From Acetobacter ghanensis (GTDB lineage: Bacteria; Pseudomonadota; Alphaproteobacteria; Acetobacterales; Acetobacteraceae): DNA of 64,000 nucleotides. The stretch's first letter is position 1. Each line of letters begins with the position of its first letter. The position numbers were made by a program, and so were the translations under genes. Below are positions 36,461 through 45,916 of the stretch, piece by piece. The notes under the pieces were generated by a model. The model saw nothing but the letters and a program-made list of their open reading frames with translations. It made no database searches and had not been told where the DNA came from. Location of the stretch: the NCBI RefSeq assembly GCF_001499675.1, contig NZ_LN609302.1, positions 967,896 to 1,031,895 of the forward strand, read 5' to 3'.

Positions 36461-36583
36461 GTCATAAGAATATTCAATGTGTGTAGCTCAGAGGTAGGGT
36501 CATAAGATTATTGTATGCCCTTACACTCATATAATGTTGGCGGAGTTTGGCTTTGTAGTCATATCGTTGCGGAGACGATATAG
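36461..36583. promoter_or_regulatory. Divergent control region with repeats
   Basis: The 346-bp gap between the dehydrogenase and pxpB holds two imperfect direct repeats beginning GTCATAAG (36461-36479 and 36499-36517). A TATAAT is at 36530-36535, with a possible -35 TTATTG 16 bp upstream. A perfect dyad ATATCGT-N7-ACGATAT follows at 36563-36583. The octamer GTCATAAG recurs at 39229 before the transporter gene. No regulator gene lies in the cluster. Confidence 0.45.
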
Positions 36584-36689
36584 ATGACAGGTGCGGGAAA
36601 GCTGCTGGTGACAACCTCTATCCATCCTCATGCCCATAAATCCGGCCTGCCATTTTGGGGTGCTGGCTGCCCGGTTCTGGTCTGCCATC

Positions 36690-37388
36690 ATGGTTGAATG
36701 TGGTGTTCAGCCTTCTGTGCTGGCAGATGGTGATGGCGATCAGCCCGTCGTCAGCATGATCGGGACCGGCGCCATGCTGTTTGAGGCGCCGGGGGACTTT
36801 ACGCTGGCATGTCAGCGCCGGATATGGGCGCTCATGGATGCGGCTGCTGCCCGGGCAGATGTGGCCGAAGTCATGCCAGGTGTTACCAACCTTATGCTTG
36901 TCTTTGCGACGCCTCCCGAATGTCCGGCAGAGGTGGCGGCATGGTTGTGCCGTGCATGGGACACTCTACCAGAAAAGCACATCAAGGGCCGCCAGTTTGA
37001 TATTGGTGTGCGTTACGGAGGGGAGTTGGGGCACGATCTGGCGCGTGTTGCAGAGCATACGGGCTTCTCACCTCAGGATGTCATTTCCTTACATCAGGAG
37101 CCAGTTTATACGGTCTGCGCGTTGGGGAGTGTGCCGGGGTTTGGGTACCTGCACGGCTTGGACCCGCGACTGGCAACACCCAGAAAATCGGTTCCATCGT
37201 TAAAAATGCTTGCAGGAACAGTCACGATCGGTGGCCCGCAGGCTGGTATTTCGGCTTTGACTGGCCCTAATGGTTGGAATTCCATCGGTTTTACAGATCT
37301 GGAAGTGTTCGACCCCATGCGGCAACCGCCTGCGTTGTTTGCGGTGGGCGATACAATCCGGTTTTATGCTGAAAGTGTCGAGCTGTGA
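36690..37388 (+). CDS. pxpB: 5-oxoprolinase subunit B (KipI-type carboxyltransferase half)
   Basis: 232 aa from the ATG at 36690; an ATG at 36630 is also in frame, and neither has a good SD, so the start is uncertain. Family blocks are QRRIWALMD, EVMPGVTNLMLVF, VRYGGELGHDLARVAEHTGF and the conserved GSVPGFGYLHGLDPRLATPR. With PxpC it forms the complex that, together with PxpA, hydrolyses 5-oxoproline to glutamate with ATP in E. coli and B. subtilis. Its end overlaps the next start (GTGA). Confidence 0.87.
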   Translation: MVECGVQPSVLADGDGDQPVVSMIGTGAMLFEAPGDFTLACQRRIWALMDAAAARADVAEVMPGVTNLMLVFATPPECPAEVAAWLCRAWDTLPEKHIKGRQFDIGVRYGGELGHDLARVAEHTGFSPQDVISLHQEPVYTVCALGSVPGFGYLHGLDPRLATPRKSVPSLKMLAGTVTIGGPQAGISALTGPNGWNSIGFTDLEVFDPMRQPPALFAVGDTIRFYAESVEL

Positions 37389-38392
37389 TTACGGTTCTGG
37401 AAACAGGCGTGCTGAACAGCGTGCAGGATGCAGGGCGGCTGGGCTTTCGTCATCTCGGTGTCAGCACATCGGGTGTTATGGACAGACTTGCACTGCAATG
37501 TGGTAATATGCTGCTTGGTAATGTTGCTGATGCCGCCTGCATAGAAGTGCAGACATTCCCGTTTGTTGTGGAATTTGGCGCGGAATCTGGTTTTTGTGTC
37601 ACAGGTGGCGATGCCCCCATGATGCTGAACCAGAAGCCAGTTTTGCCCTGGTTTGCACTCAATGCCCGTAAAGGTGATGTGCTGCGGATAGAGCGGCCAG
37701 TGGCAGGCGCGCGGATGTATGTCTGTGTGGCTGGTGGTTTGGATGTGCCTGTTGTGCTGGCATCGCGAAGCACGCAGCTGCGTGGGGGCTTTGGCGGTTG
37801 GCAGGGGCGGCCGTTGCAGGCGAACGACCAGATTCCACTTTGTAACTCATATTGTGTGGACGAGGTGGGGCTGACGCCACCAGCACAAGCTCTGCCATTA
37901 AACATGGATGGGGTTGCGGAAAAAACCGTTATTTTGCGGGCAATTCCGGCAACAGATTATGCCTTGTTTACAAAGCAGTCTCAGGCGGATTTTGGTTCCA
38001 CGTCATGGCAGATTACTGCGCAGAGTGACCGCGTCGGTTATCGCCTTAAAGGGGGCACCTTGCAGTTGGTGCAGCCTGTGGAATTGCGTTCGTATGGTGT
38101 TGTGCCAGGTATTATTCAGGTTCCTCCTTCAGGGGAGCCGATTGTCCAGATGGCAGATGCCAATACCGCAGGTGGGTATCCGCGGATTGCAACCGTGATT
38201 GAGGCCGACCTATGGCGTCTGGCGCAAGCACGTATTGGTAGCTCCGTTCGCCTACAATTATGTGACCATGCTGCGGGGCTGGCAGCGGAGCAGGATATCC
38301 GCGCTTACATTGCCAATGCGCAGAACAGCATGGCTCTTTACAAAAAATCTCTTAGCCGTAGAGGGGCCGGGTACACCGGCAAAAAATCATGA
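37385..38392 (+). CDS. pxpC: 5-oxoprolinase subunit C (KipA-type carboxyltransferase half)
   Basis: 335 aa starting at a GTG that overlaps the pxpB stop. Motifs of the family: SVQDAGRLGFRHLGVSTSGV and MDRLALQCGNMLLGN, CVAGGLDVPVVLASRST, then SDRVGYRLKGG and GEPIVQMADANTAGGYPRIA. It is also related to the middle domain of the large carboxylase at 23734-27273, which is notable because this cluster encodes a biotin carboxylase as well. It is coupled to pxpA by an ATGA overlap. Confidence 0.88.
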   Translation: MITVLETGVLNSVQDAGRLGFRHLGVSTSGVMDRLALQCGNMLLGNVADAACIEVQTFPFVVEFGAESGFCVTGGDAPMMLNQKPVLPWFALNARKGDVLRIERPVAGARMYVCVAGGLDVPVVLASRSTQLRGGFGGWQGRPLQANDQIPLCNSYCVDEVGLTPPAQALPLNMDGVAEKTVILRAIPATDYALFTKQSQADFGSTSWQITAQSDRVGYRLKGGTLQLVQPVELRSYGVVPGIIQVPPSGEPIVQMADANTAGGYPRIATVIEADLWRLAQARIGSSVRLQLCDHAAGLAAEQDIRAYIANAQNSMALYKKSLSRRGAGYTGKKS

Positions 38393-39144
38393 AAATTGAT
38401 TTGAATGCCGATATCGGTGAAGGCTTCGGGCGCTGGAAGATTGCAGATGATGATGCCCTGATGGCGCTCATTTCTTCCGCCAATATTGCATGTGGTTTTC
38501 ATGCAGGTGACCACCTGATTATGGACCGTATGGTGCGTGCCGCCAAAAAACATCAGGTTTCCATCGGTGCGCATCCCGGTCTGCCAGACCTTATGGGGTT
38601 TGGTCGCCGGACTATGGTTGTTAGTGCGGAAGAAATGGAGGCTATGCTGGCCTACCAGATTGGCGCTCTGCGTGGGATTGCCGCACGGCACGGCGTGCGT
38701 GTTCGGCATGTAAGTTATCATGCTGCTTTTGGCACTATGGCCAATAGTGATCAGGAACTGGCAGATCGACTTGCTCAGGTCATTGCGCATATTGATCCTG
38801 AACTGGTTATGCTGTCCATGCCCGGGCACCCCATAGAAAAAGCTGCGCAAAAAGCAGGTCTGGGGGTACGCCACCTTTTTCTGGCAGACAGGGCCTATCA
38901 GGCCAACGGGAATCTTGTACCGCGAGGGCAGCCGGGTGCGGTTATTCATGAGCCACAGCTTATACGTGAACGGATTGCATATTTTCTTAAACATGGCGGT
39001 GTTGTCACGCAGGATGGAACACCGCTGAAAATAGAATCACGCTCGATCCTTCTGCATAGTGATACGCCGGGGTCAGACGTTCTGGCTCAAAACATCTTTG
39101 CGCAGATTACAGAGATGGGTGGAAAGATCACGCCGCCAGAATGA
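38389..39144 (+). CDS. pxpA: 5-oxoprolinase subunit A (LamB/YcsF family)
   Basis: 251 aa. The LamB/YcsF start LNADIGEGFGRWKIADDDAL is followed by ANIACGFHAGDHLIMDRMV, IGAHPGLPDLMGFGRR and SYHAAFGTMANSDQELADRL, all diagnostic. It acts with PxpB and PxpC to open 5-oxoproline to L-glutamate; 5-oxoproline forms spontaneously from glutamine and glutathione turnover. The order B-C-A with short overlaps is the usual operon layout. Confidence 0.92.
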   Translation: MKIDLNADIGEGFGRWKIADDDALMALISSANIACGFHAGDHLIMDRMVRAAKKHQVSIGAHPGLPDLMGFGRRTMVVSAEEMEAMLAYQIGALRGIAARHGVRVRHVSYHAAFGTMANSDQELADRLAQVIAHIDPELVMLSMPGHPIEKAAQKAGLGVRHLFLADRAYQANGNLVPRGQPGAVIHEPQLIRERIAYFLKHGGVVTQDGTPLKIESRSILLHSDTPGSDVLAQNIFAQITEMGGKITPPE

Positions 39145-39185
39145 CCTGATTGGTAATGGCAGCTCAATACCTCCAACGCAGAGGT

Positions 39186-39236
39186 TTTCGATATAATATT
39201 TTGGTATCGAAACAACATATGCGGTAAGGTCATAAG
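39186..39236 (+). promoter_or_regulatory. Inverted repeat with TATAAT and GTCATAAG before the EamA gene
   Basis: A perfect dyad TTTCGATA-N11-TATCGAAA (39186-39212) encloses TATAAT (39192-39197). GTCATAAG at 39229-39236 matches the repeats upstream of pxpB. This suggests a separate, possibly co-regulated promoter for the transporter genes. Confidence 0.4.
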
Positions 39237-39264
39237 GCAGGGTGGCACGATTGTTGGGAACACA

Positions 39265-40179
39265 GTGAAAGCGACACAGAAAATGAAGCACAACCTTGTT
39301 CGTGGCGCTTATCTGCTGTCTCTGGCAACGCTGTTTACAGCTTTGCTGAACGCACTGCAAAAGCTGACTGGCTCATCTTTGTCTGTTCTGGAAATTGTTT
39401 TTTTCAGAAACTTGTTTTCCTTGCCTTTTGTTGTGCTTATTGCATCCCGCAAGGGAATTGTGCTGAAGACCCAGCATTTTTCTGGCCATGTCATTCGCTC
39501 TGTCGTGGGGCTTATTAGCATGGTCATGACGGTTGTGGCCGTAACTCACCTGCCTTTGGCGGAACAGCAGGTTCTGTCTTACACGCAGCCCCTGTTTTTG
39601 ATCCTACTTTCCATTCCGTTCATGCACGAACGTCCATCTGCCCAGAGATGGATTGCCGTGGCCATTGGTTTTGTTGGTGTGGTTGTGGTCGGCGCTGGCA
39701 AAGGGCTGCTGCACGGCAGCCAGATGCACGTTCCGCTCTGGGCTTATGGGGTTGCACTGGCCCAAGGCGGCGTGGGGGCGTTGACCACCATGCAGATACG
39801 CCAGCTTTCCGCGACAGAAAAAAGCACAACAATCGCCATGTGGCAGGCCATTCTTATGACCACAGCTACAGCTGCAGCTTTACCCTTTGTGTGGCAGTTG
39901 CCCACAACATCCGAGCTGATGGCGTTGATCGCTATTGGGGCTTTTGCCGGTATTGCCCAGGTTTTGCAGACGGAGGCGTTTGCATCGGCTCAGGTGTCTG
40001 CCATCGGCCCATTTACCTACAGTGGCCTCATATGGGCGGCTCTTATTGGGTGGCTCGGGTTTAATGAAATACCCGGTGTGGCCATGTTCGCCGGTGGTTT
40101 TCTTATTATTGGTTCGGGCATCTGGATGCTGCGCCATGAAAAATTACCGAAAAAAGAACAGCCTATACAAAATGGTTAG
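39265..40179 (+). CDS. EamA/DMT-superfamily transporter
   Basis: 304 aa with about ten transmembrane helices in two repeated halves. The first EamA repeat includes VLEIVFFRNLFSLPFVVLIA and LPLAEQQVLSYTQPLFLILL. The second includes ALTTMQIRQLSATEKSTTIA and FTYSGLIWAALIGWLGFNE. The GTG at 39265 or the ATG at 39283 could start it. DMT proteins move small metabolites such as amino acids; direction and substrate are unknown. The position after pxpA and its possible shared control motif suggest a link with 5-oxoproline or glutamate. Confidence 0.85.
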   Translation: MKATQKMKHNLVRGAYLLSLATLFTALLNALQKLTGSSLSVLEIVFFRNLFSLPFVVLIASRKGIVLKTQHFSGHVIRSVVGLISMVMTVVAVTHLPLAEQQVLSYTQPLFLILLSIPFMHERPSAQRWIAVAIGFVGVVVVGAGKGLLHGSQMHVPLWAYGVALAQGGVGALTTMQIRQLSATEKSTTIAMWQAILMTTATAAALPFVWQLPTTSELMALIAIGAFAGIAQVLQTEAFASAQVSAIGPFTYSGLIWAALIGWLGFNEIPGVAMFAGGFLIIGSGIWMLRHEKLPKKEQPIQNG

Positions 40180-40243
40180 CCATCGCACCGTTAAAACATT
40201 CTTTTCTGTCCTACAGGTCAGATAGCGCACAGGTGTTTGTACA

Positions 40244-41543
40244 ATGTCAGGATGCAAAAATAATCAGGGTGATCCGTCTTCCTCCCTGTCGTCTTTTGTC
40301 ATGAAAGACAGTGCTGTAGATGTGCGCGCCAATGGCGGGCAGACATCGCGCTACGTATTCTTTTTTATGATCTTTCTGATGTATGTCATCAGTTATGGAG
40401 ATCGTGCTGCGCTGTCTATTTCCTTGCCAGATCTGGGGAGGGAGTTTTCACTGTCTTCGGTGCAGATGGGGTGGGTGTCGTCCAGTTTTTTATGGTCGTA
40501 TTTTCTGCTTAATCTGCCGTCCACCATCATGCTGGATATTGTGGGGGCCAGACTGGTGGGCACTCTGGCAGTATCCATCTGGTCTGGTGCGATGATGCTG
40601 GGCGGTATGGCGCAGAATATTACGCAGTTTATTGCCACGCGTATGCTGCTGGGGGTTGGAGAAGCGCCCACATTTGGTGTGGGGGCGACCATTGTGCGTG
40701 GATGGGCGCATAGCCGGGAGCGTGGAACGGTCATGACCGTGCTTCTGACCGGAATGCAGCTAGGTCTTGCTGGCGGCACGCTGGCTGGAGCCTATCTAAT
40801 TACAAAAATGGGCTGGCGGTACGAATTTATATTTCTCGGTGTTATTGGTTTTATCTGGTCTATTGCCTGGTGGCTTATTTACCGTGACAAAATACATGCG
40901 GAAAAAACTGCGCCACGCCCAATTTCTATTCCACAGGTGCTATCGCTTTTTCGTTCCCGTACCTTTTGTGGGATACTGACTGTGCAATGCACGCAAAACT
41001 TTCTCAATTTTTTGCTTATGTCATGGGTGCCTGTCTATCTTATTCATGAATTGCATATAGATGTACTGCATTCTGGCAGTGGCACGGCAGGATGTTATGT
41101 ATTGGGCGCCGTCGGCGCTATTGTACTCGGGCGTGTTCTGGAAGCATTTGTATTTAGGGGCCATACTGAACCGAGCCACAGACGGTACATTGTTGCTTTT
41201 TGCATTCTGGGAAGCTCCATTATTGGCATTCTTCCCTTTTTTCATAGTGAACTGCCTATTCTCGTTGTTCTATCCTCTTCACTTTGCTTCCTTATTGCAG
41301 CAAACGGAGCCAACACGGCTATGCTGGCAGATATGTTGGAGGATGGTCGTAAAATAGGGTCTGTTACAGGGGTGACTTTAACATGCAGTAATGCCATTGG
41401 TGCTGACAGCACCAATTGTAACAGGATATATCGTTTCGTATACAGGAAGTTTTAACGCTGCATGGTATGCCTGTGCGACATCACTGGTTGTGGCGGCATG
41501 TGTTTCCTTCCTGACGGTGCGGCAACCGATTGCCATGAAGTGA
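40244..41543 (+). pseudogene. MFS transporter (ACS type), frameshifted near the C-terminus
   Basis: The frame begins at ATG 40244 (or 40301) and shows ACS-family features: MYVISYGDRAALSISLPDLG, then GVGEAPTFGVGATIVRGWAH. It is intact through GSVTGVTLTCSNAIGA (about 41400) and then ends abnormally at 41455. The expected continuation (APIVTGYIVSYTGSFNAAW to RQPIAMK) is present in another frame to 41543. Restoring CT in gctgac would rejoin them, so a 2-base deletion is likely. The short version lacks the last helices and is probably inactive. It lies 64 bp after the EamA gene and before a strong terminator. Confidence 0.78.
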
Positions 41544-41588
41544 CGGGAAGAGCGATTCTGTTCTTATTTAAACTGTCATAATTACCAT

Positions 41589-41632
41589 CAGAAAAGTTCA
41601 GGTTTGCGAAAAGCCTGAACTTTTCTGTTTTT
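41589..41632. terminator. Strong intrinsic terminator
   Basis: A 14-bp perfect stem (cagaaaagttcagg and its complement) with a loop of eleven bases is followed by ttttt. It ends the pxpBCA-transporter unit. Confidence 0.9.
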
Positions 41633-41778
41633 ACATCATTGTTTTTCAAAGACATAAAAAAAATAAATTCTGCGTATGGGCGATATATCAATATTCAGTA
41701 TGACGCCAAAACATAACGAAGTCGTATCATAACGGTAGAGAAACATTACTAGCCTGACCGGCTTTTGAGGGTGATGCG

Positions 41779-44235
41779 ATGGCCAAAATTTCCAGATTCC
41801 AACTATCTCTTGTTGCGGGTGTTGCTTTTGGCGCATTAGTCCCAGCCAAACAGATTTTTGCTGCCGATACGGCATCCTTGTCTTCAAGTACGAGTAAAAG
41901 CACAGCGAAGACTGTTTCCGTCTCCAAAGTAAAAACAGCAACGCGTAAGAAAAACGCTGCATTGCAGGCTGCGGCAGAATCCATTGATGTGGGTGGTCAT
42001 TCAAGCAATTCGGTTTTTTCCCCCTCTACACAGCGGCACAGCACAACTCAGGTTACAATTGTAACCGGTGCGGAACTGCTTAAAACCGGTCAGACAAACG
42101 TTCTCTCTGCTCTTGCGCAGGCTAACCCAGCCATTACAACGGCAGCCCTTCCCGGTGGGGGCGCTAGCTCCTTTGTGCAGACCATGCAGTTGCGTGGGCA
42201 GTCACCGGATGACACGCTTATTCTGGTCAATGGGCACAGGCGGCATATTGGTGCCAACTTTAACTCCAACTCAGGCACAAACTGGGGGAGCGAACCTAGC
42301 GATATTTCGCTTATTCCCGTTTCTGCCATTGATCATATTGAAGTGGTGACCGAAGGGGCCTCGGCTCTTTACGGGCAGGACGCCATTGCTGGTGCCGTTA
42401 ATATTGTGCTCAAGCATAACACGCATGGCGGCAGCATTAACTTCAAGAACAGTGGTTATTACGCGGGCGATGGTCAGGCGCTGGATGGTTCGGCTGACTA
42501 TGGCATGGCCCTTGGTCACAATGGCGGTTATCTGGATCTTGCCGCGCAGGTCACGCATCAACTGCCGACGACCCGTGGGGGGGATTTTTACGGAAGCCTC
42601 TTTAATGATGGGCGGAATGAGACGGCGGACCGAGACATACAGCGCGGTCTGGGGACACCAAAATCCACGCTGGAAACAATCAGCGAGAACATGTCCATAC
42701 CGCTGGTCAACGATTTCAATTTTTACAGCACCTCGACATTCTCACATCGCCGGGCCAACGTGGCGGAAACTTACCGTTCAGCCACGAGTTCGTGGACGAA
42801 TGTGAATCTGTATCCTAACGGCGATCAGCCTTACATTGCCATGGATCAGTATGACTTTGAGACCGATAATGGCATCAAGGCGCGTAAGTTCGGTTTTGCA
42901 TGGGACGCCTACATTACTTATGCGCGTGACAAGCAGAACTATCGCACCACCAATTCGGAAAACATTTCGTTCCCAGATAGTGGACAGACCTCGTTTGATG
43001 ACGGTGCTTCCATTTCCACAGAGCTAACGGCCGGTCTGCGTGGTTCTCGCTCTTTCCGTCCCAGTTGGGCGCCACGTCCCATCAATCTGCGGTTTGGGGC
43101 TGAGTATCGGCATGACACCTTCCAGATGACTCAGGGTGAAATGGCCTCATGGTATGGCCTGGGTGCAACCGACCACCCCGGTAACGTCCCAATGTCCGCC
43201 ACGTATCAGAACCGTGATGTTTACGAAGGTAACGTGAATCTGGACTTCTATGTTACCAAGAAATGGGAATGGACACTGGGCGGTCGCGTAGGGAGTTATA
43301 ATAATATTGCTACGGTTGAGACCGGTTCTGTTGGCACGCGCTATAACTTTAACAAGCGTTGGGCTATTCGAGCCAATATCAACACGGGTTATCGTCCGCC
43401 TACGCTTGGCGCATTGTCTTACTTCTATTCGGCTCCGTACCCCGGTTATACGGTAGACCAGGTGCCCGCCAATAGCGCTATTGCCAAATACCTTAGCTCC
43501 AGCAAAATGTCTGGTGAATATTCACGCAGCTATTCCATTGGTCTGGATGCAACACCTGTGGACGATTTCCATATTACTGGGAATCTGTACTATATTGCCA
43601 TTAATGGCAGAATGGGGAGCACCAAGTCCTTCAGTGTGGCAGACTATCCCGGTTTGCAGTCACTGTTGAATTCTGCCAACCTTTCCAGTGCCACATCTAT
43701 TTCTTACTATGCCAACCTTTATAATACTCAGACATTTGGTGGGGATCTGAGCGCAGACTATACGCTGCACACCAAAAATATGGGTAAATTCCGGTTTGCC
43801 ATGGGTATCAATTTTTCTGATAACGAAATTCGTTCGGCAAAAGACAATCTCGTGAATGAATATACCAAAATGATGGTTCTTCATTCCGCGCCCAAAAATC
43901 GCGAGCAGATCAGCGTTAACTGGGAAATGGGTAAGTGGTCTGTCTTTGTGCAGGAAATGCGCTACGGGTCCATTGTCTATATGGCTGCGCCAACGGGGGC
44001 CGGTGCCGTACCGTTTACGCAAAACCCAGGGTTTATTACCAACATGGAAGTTAACTACAAGATTATGCCGCACTGGAGTGTTGGGGTCGGGGCGAACAAT
44101 CTGGGTAACAAATACCCCACTCGTGTTCCTAGCTCCATTTCCAATACACAGCAGGGTCTTTCCAAATATGCGTCTTACTCGCCTTATGGGTTCAACGGTG
44201 GGATGTATTATGTCAAAACATCTTTGGACTTTTAA
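41779..44235 (+). CDS. TonB-dependent receptor
   Basis: 818 aa. A signal peptide (about 1-29, ending IFA-AD) and a Ser/Thr/Lys-rich spacer precede the plug domain: VTIVTGAELLKTGQTNVLSA, the central SPDDTLILVNGHRRH and VEVVTEGASALYGQDAIAGA-like text near residue 195. The rest is a 22-strand-type barrel ending in YYVKTSLDF with terminal Phe. It resembles the SusC-unrelated, catecholate/iTBDR group but the ligand is not evident. No own Fur-like site was recognised. It precedes the aspartate ammonia-lyase and may share its regulation. Confidence 0.9.
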   Translation: MAKISRFQLSLVAGVAFGALVPAKQIFAADTASLSSSTSKSTAKTVSVSKVKTATRKKNAALQAAAESIDVGGHSSNSVFSPSTQRHSTTQVTIVTGAELLKTGQTNVLSALAQANPAITTAALPGGGASSFVQTMQLRGQSPDDTLILVNGHRRHIGANFNSNSGTNWGSEPSDISLIPVSAIDHIEVVTEGASALYGQDAIAGAVNIVLKHNTHGGSINFKNSGYYAGDGQALDGSADYGMALGHNGGYLDLAAQVTHQLPTTRGGDFYGSLFNDGRNETADRDIQRGLGTPKSTLETISENMSIPLVNDFNFYSTSTFSHRRANVAETYRSATSSWTNVNLYPNGDQPYIAMDQYDFETDNGIKARKFGFAWDAYITYARDKQNYRTTNSENISFPDSGQTSFDDGASISTELTAGLRGSRSFRPSWAPRPINLRFGAEYRHDTFQMTQGEMASWYGLGATDHPGNVPMSATYQNRDVYEGNVNLDFYVTKKWEWTLGGRVGSYNNIATVETGSVGTRYNFNKRWAIRANINTGYRPPTLGALSYFYSAPYPGYTVDQVPANSAIAKYLSSSKMSGEYSRSYSIGLDATPVDDFHITGNLYYIAINGRMGSTKSFSVADYPGLQSLLNSANLSSATSISYYANLYNTQTFGGDLSADYTLHTKNMGKFRFAMGINFSDNEIRSAKDNLVNEYTKMMVLHSAPKNREQISVNWEMGKWSVFVQEMRYGSIVYMAAPTGAGAVPFTQNPGFITNMEVNYKIMPHWSVGVGANNLGNKYPTRVPSSISNTQQGLSKYASYSPYGFNGGMYYVKTSLDF

Positions 44236-44334
44236 TAGGCTGTTTTTTACCTAAGTATGCAGAAGCGCCGGGGCGATCCTGTATTGTCTTGGCGTTGCAT
44301 CTTTTTCAATAAATATTTGTAAAAGAAAATAATC

Positions 44335-45780
44335 ATGCAAGATGGCACTCATCATGTTCAAAGTCAGGACTCTTTTCTGAGGTCTGAAAAAGATAGCCTT
44401 GGTGCATGTTATTTGCCCATAGATGCGAATTGGGGTGTACATACACAGCGGGCCGCAGAAAACTTTCCTGTTACAGGGATTGGAATTGGAAGTTTCCCGG
44501 CATTTATCCGTGCATTTTTACTAATTAAAATGAGTGCAGCCAAGGCCAATGCAGAACTTGGTTTCTTGTCTTCTCAAAAAGCAGGATGGATTGAAAATGC
44601 CTGCGAAGAAATTCTGAAGAATTTTTCTCAGTATCAGAATGATTTTAAAGTTGATGTTTTGCAGGGTGGCGCTGGTACGTCATCCAACATGAATGTTAAC
44701 GAAGTGATCGCCAATGTTGCGCTCACGCGTGCGGGGCATAAAAAGGGAGAGTATATTTATCTTCATCCGAATGATGATGTGAATATGTCCCAGTCAACCA
44801 ATGACATTTATCCATCTTCCATAAAAATTTCTCTTTGTTTTCTTCTGCACGATTTAAAAAAGAGAATAAAGACTCTGGTGCAAAGTCTTTTGGTGAAGTC
44901 TGAGGAATTTAAATCTGTTCTCAAAATAGGGCGAACCCAGTTGCAGGATGCCGTGCCTATGACGTTGGGGCAGGAATTTACGGCTTATGCACGGGGAATG
45001 GACCCTTTTCTCGACAAAATAGACACTCAAATCACAGAACTTTCCAGTCTTAATGTGGGTGGAACAGCCATTGGCACCGGGATCAACTGTGACCCACGCT
45101 ACGGCCAGATGGTGTGCGACAATCTTACGGAATTATGTGGTTTTCCGGTTGTGCAGGCTGAGGATCTGGTGGCTGCAACATCGGATGTCGGATCGTTCGT
45201 TTCCTGTTCGGGGCTACTGAAGAATATAGCCCTAAAGCTCTCCAAAATATGTAACGATATCAGATTACTATCGAGTGGACCGCGTGCGGGTCTGAGTGAG
45301 ATATGGCTGCCTTCCGTCCAGGCGGGGTCTTCCATAATGCCGGGTAAGGTGAACCCGGTTATTCCTGAAATGGTTAATCAGGTTGCTTACATGGTCGTTG
45401 GGTATGATGCGACCGTGAGCATGTGTGCAGATGGAGGCCAGTTGCAGCTTAACGCGTTTGAACCTGCTATCTGTTATGCTTTGTTTAACGGAATACATGA
45501 TTTGAACAATGCAATAGCGCTATTGGACCAGAAATGTATTGTCGGCATCAAAGCCAATCAGGAGCGTTGTTTAGAGAACGTGCAGAATAGCACAGGGATA
45601 CTAACCGGGTTTTTGCCAACATTGGGGTACGAAACCTGCTCACAGATTGCCAAACAGGCTTTGGCACAAGGTAAAACCGTCATGCAGGTTCTCTCCGAAG
45701 CGGGCATCATGACAGAGGAAGACATTCAAAAAGGGATAGAGGCCGCATTTCTGGCGTCGCCTTGCCGCATACAGGCATAA
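44335..45780 (+). CDS. aspA: Aspartate ammonia-lyase
   Basis: 481 aa. The fumarase/aspartase superfamily signature GSSIMPGKVNPVIPE (about 324-338) is intact; MNVNEVIANVAL and GRTQLQDAVPMTLGQEF are the other two conserved regions. The start residues SLGACYLPIDANWGVHTQRA resemble AspA more than fumarase C. It deaminates L-aspartate to fumarate and ammonium, feeding the TCA cycle. The codon usage is AT-richer than in the flanking genes, which may hint at a different origin. It stands 100 bp after the TonB receptor gene. Confidence 0.88.
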   Translation: MQDGTHHVQSQDSFLRSEKDSLGACYLPIDANWGVHTQRAAENFPVTGIGIGSFPAFIRAFLLIKMSAAKANAELGFLSSQKAGWIENACEEILKNFSQYQNDFKVDVLQGGAGTSSNMNVNEVIANVALTRAGHKKGEYIYLHPNDDVNMSQSTNDIYPSSIKISLCFLLHDLKKRIKTLVQSLLVKSEEFKSVLKIGRTQLQDAVPMTLGQEFTAYARGMDPFLDKIDTQITELSSLNVGGTAIGTGINCDPRYGQMVCDNLTELCGFPVVQAEDLVAATSDVGSFVSCSGLLKNIALKLSKICNDIRLLSSGPRAGLSEIWLPSVQAGSSIMPGKVNPVIPEMVNQVAYMVVGYDATVSMCADGGQLQLNAFEPAICYALFNGIHDLNNAIALLDQKCIVGIKANQERCLENVQNSTGILTGFLPTLGYETCSQIAKQALAQGKTVMQVLSEAGIMTEEDIQKGIEAAFLASPCRIQA

Positions 45781-45916
45781 CAGGGGCGACCCGGTCCCAG
45801 TTTGTTGATTGGGCCTAAAAGAGCAGGGCATGCTTTTGTTCATGCAGGGTAAAGTTTGAAACCCTTGGTTGGAATAGTCGTTTTAAGACCACATTCAGTC
45901 AACGCAGGAATAAAAA

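Noticed and set aside
36584..36694. 37-residue frame before pxpB (MTGAGKLLV...)
   Set aside because: It ends at the TGA near the pxpB start; too short and without an SD, although translational coupling cannot be excluded.
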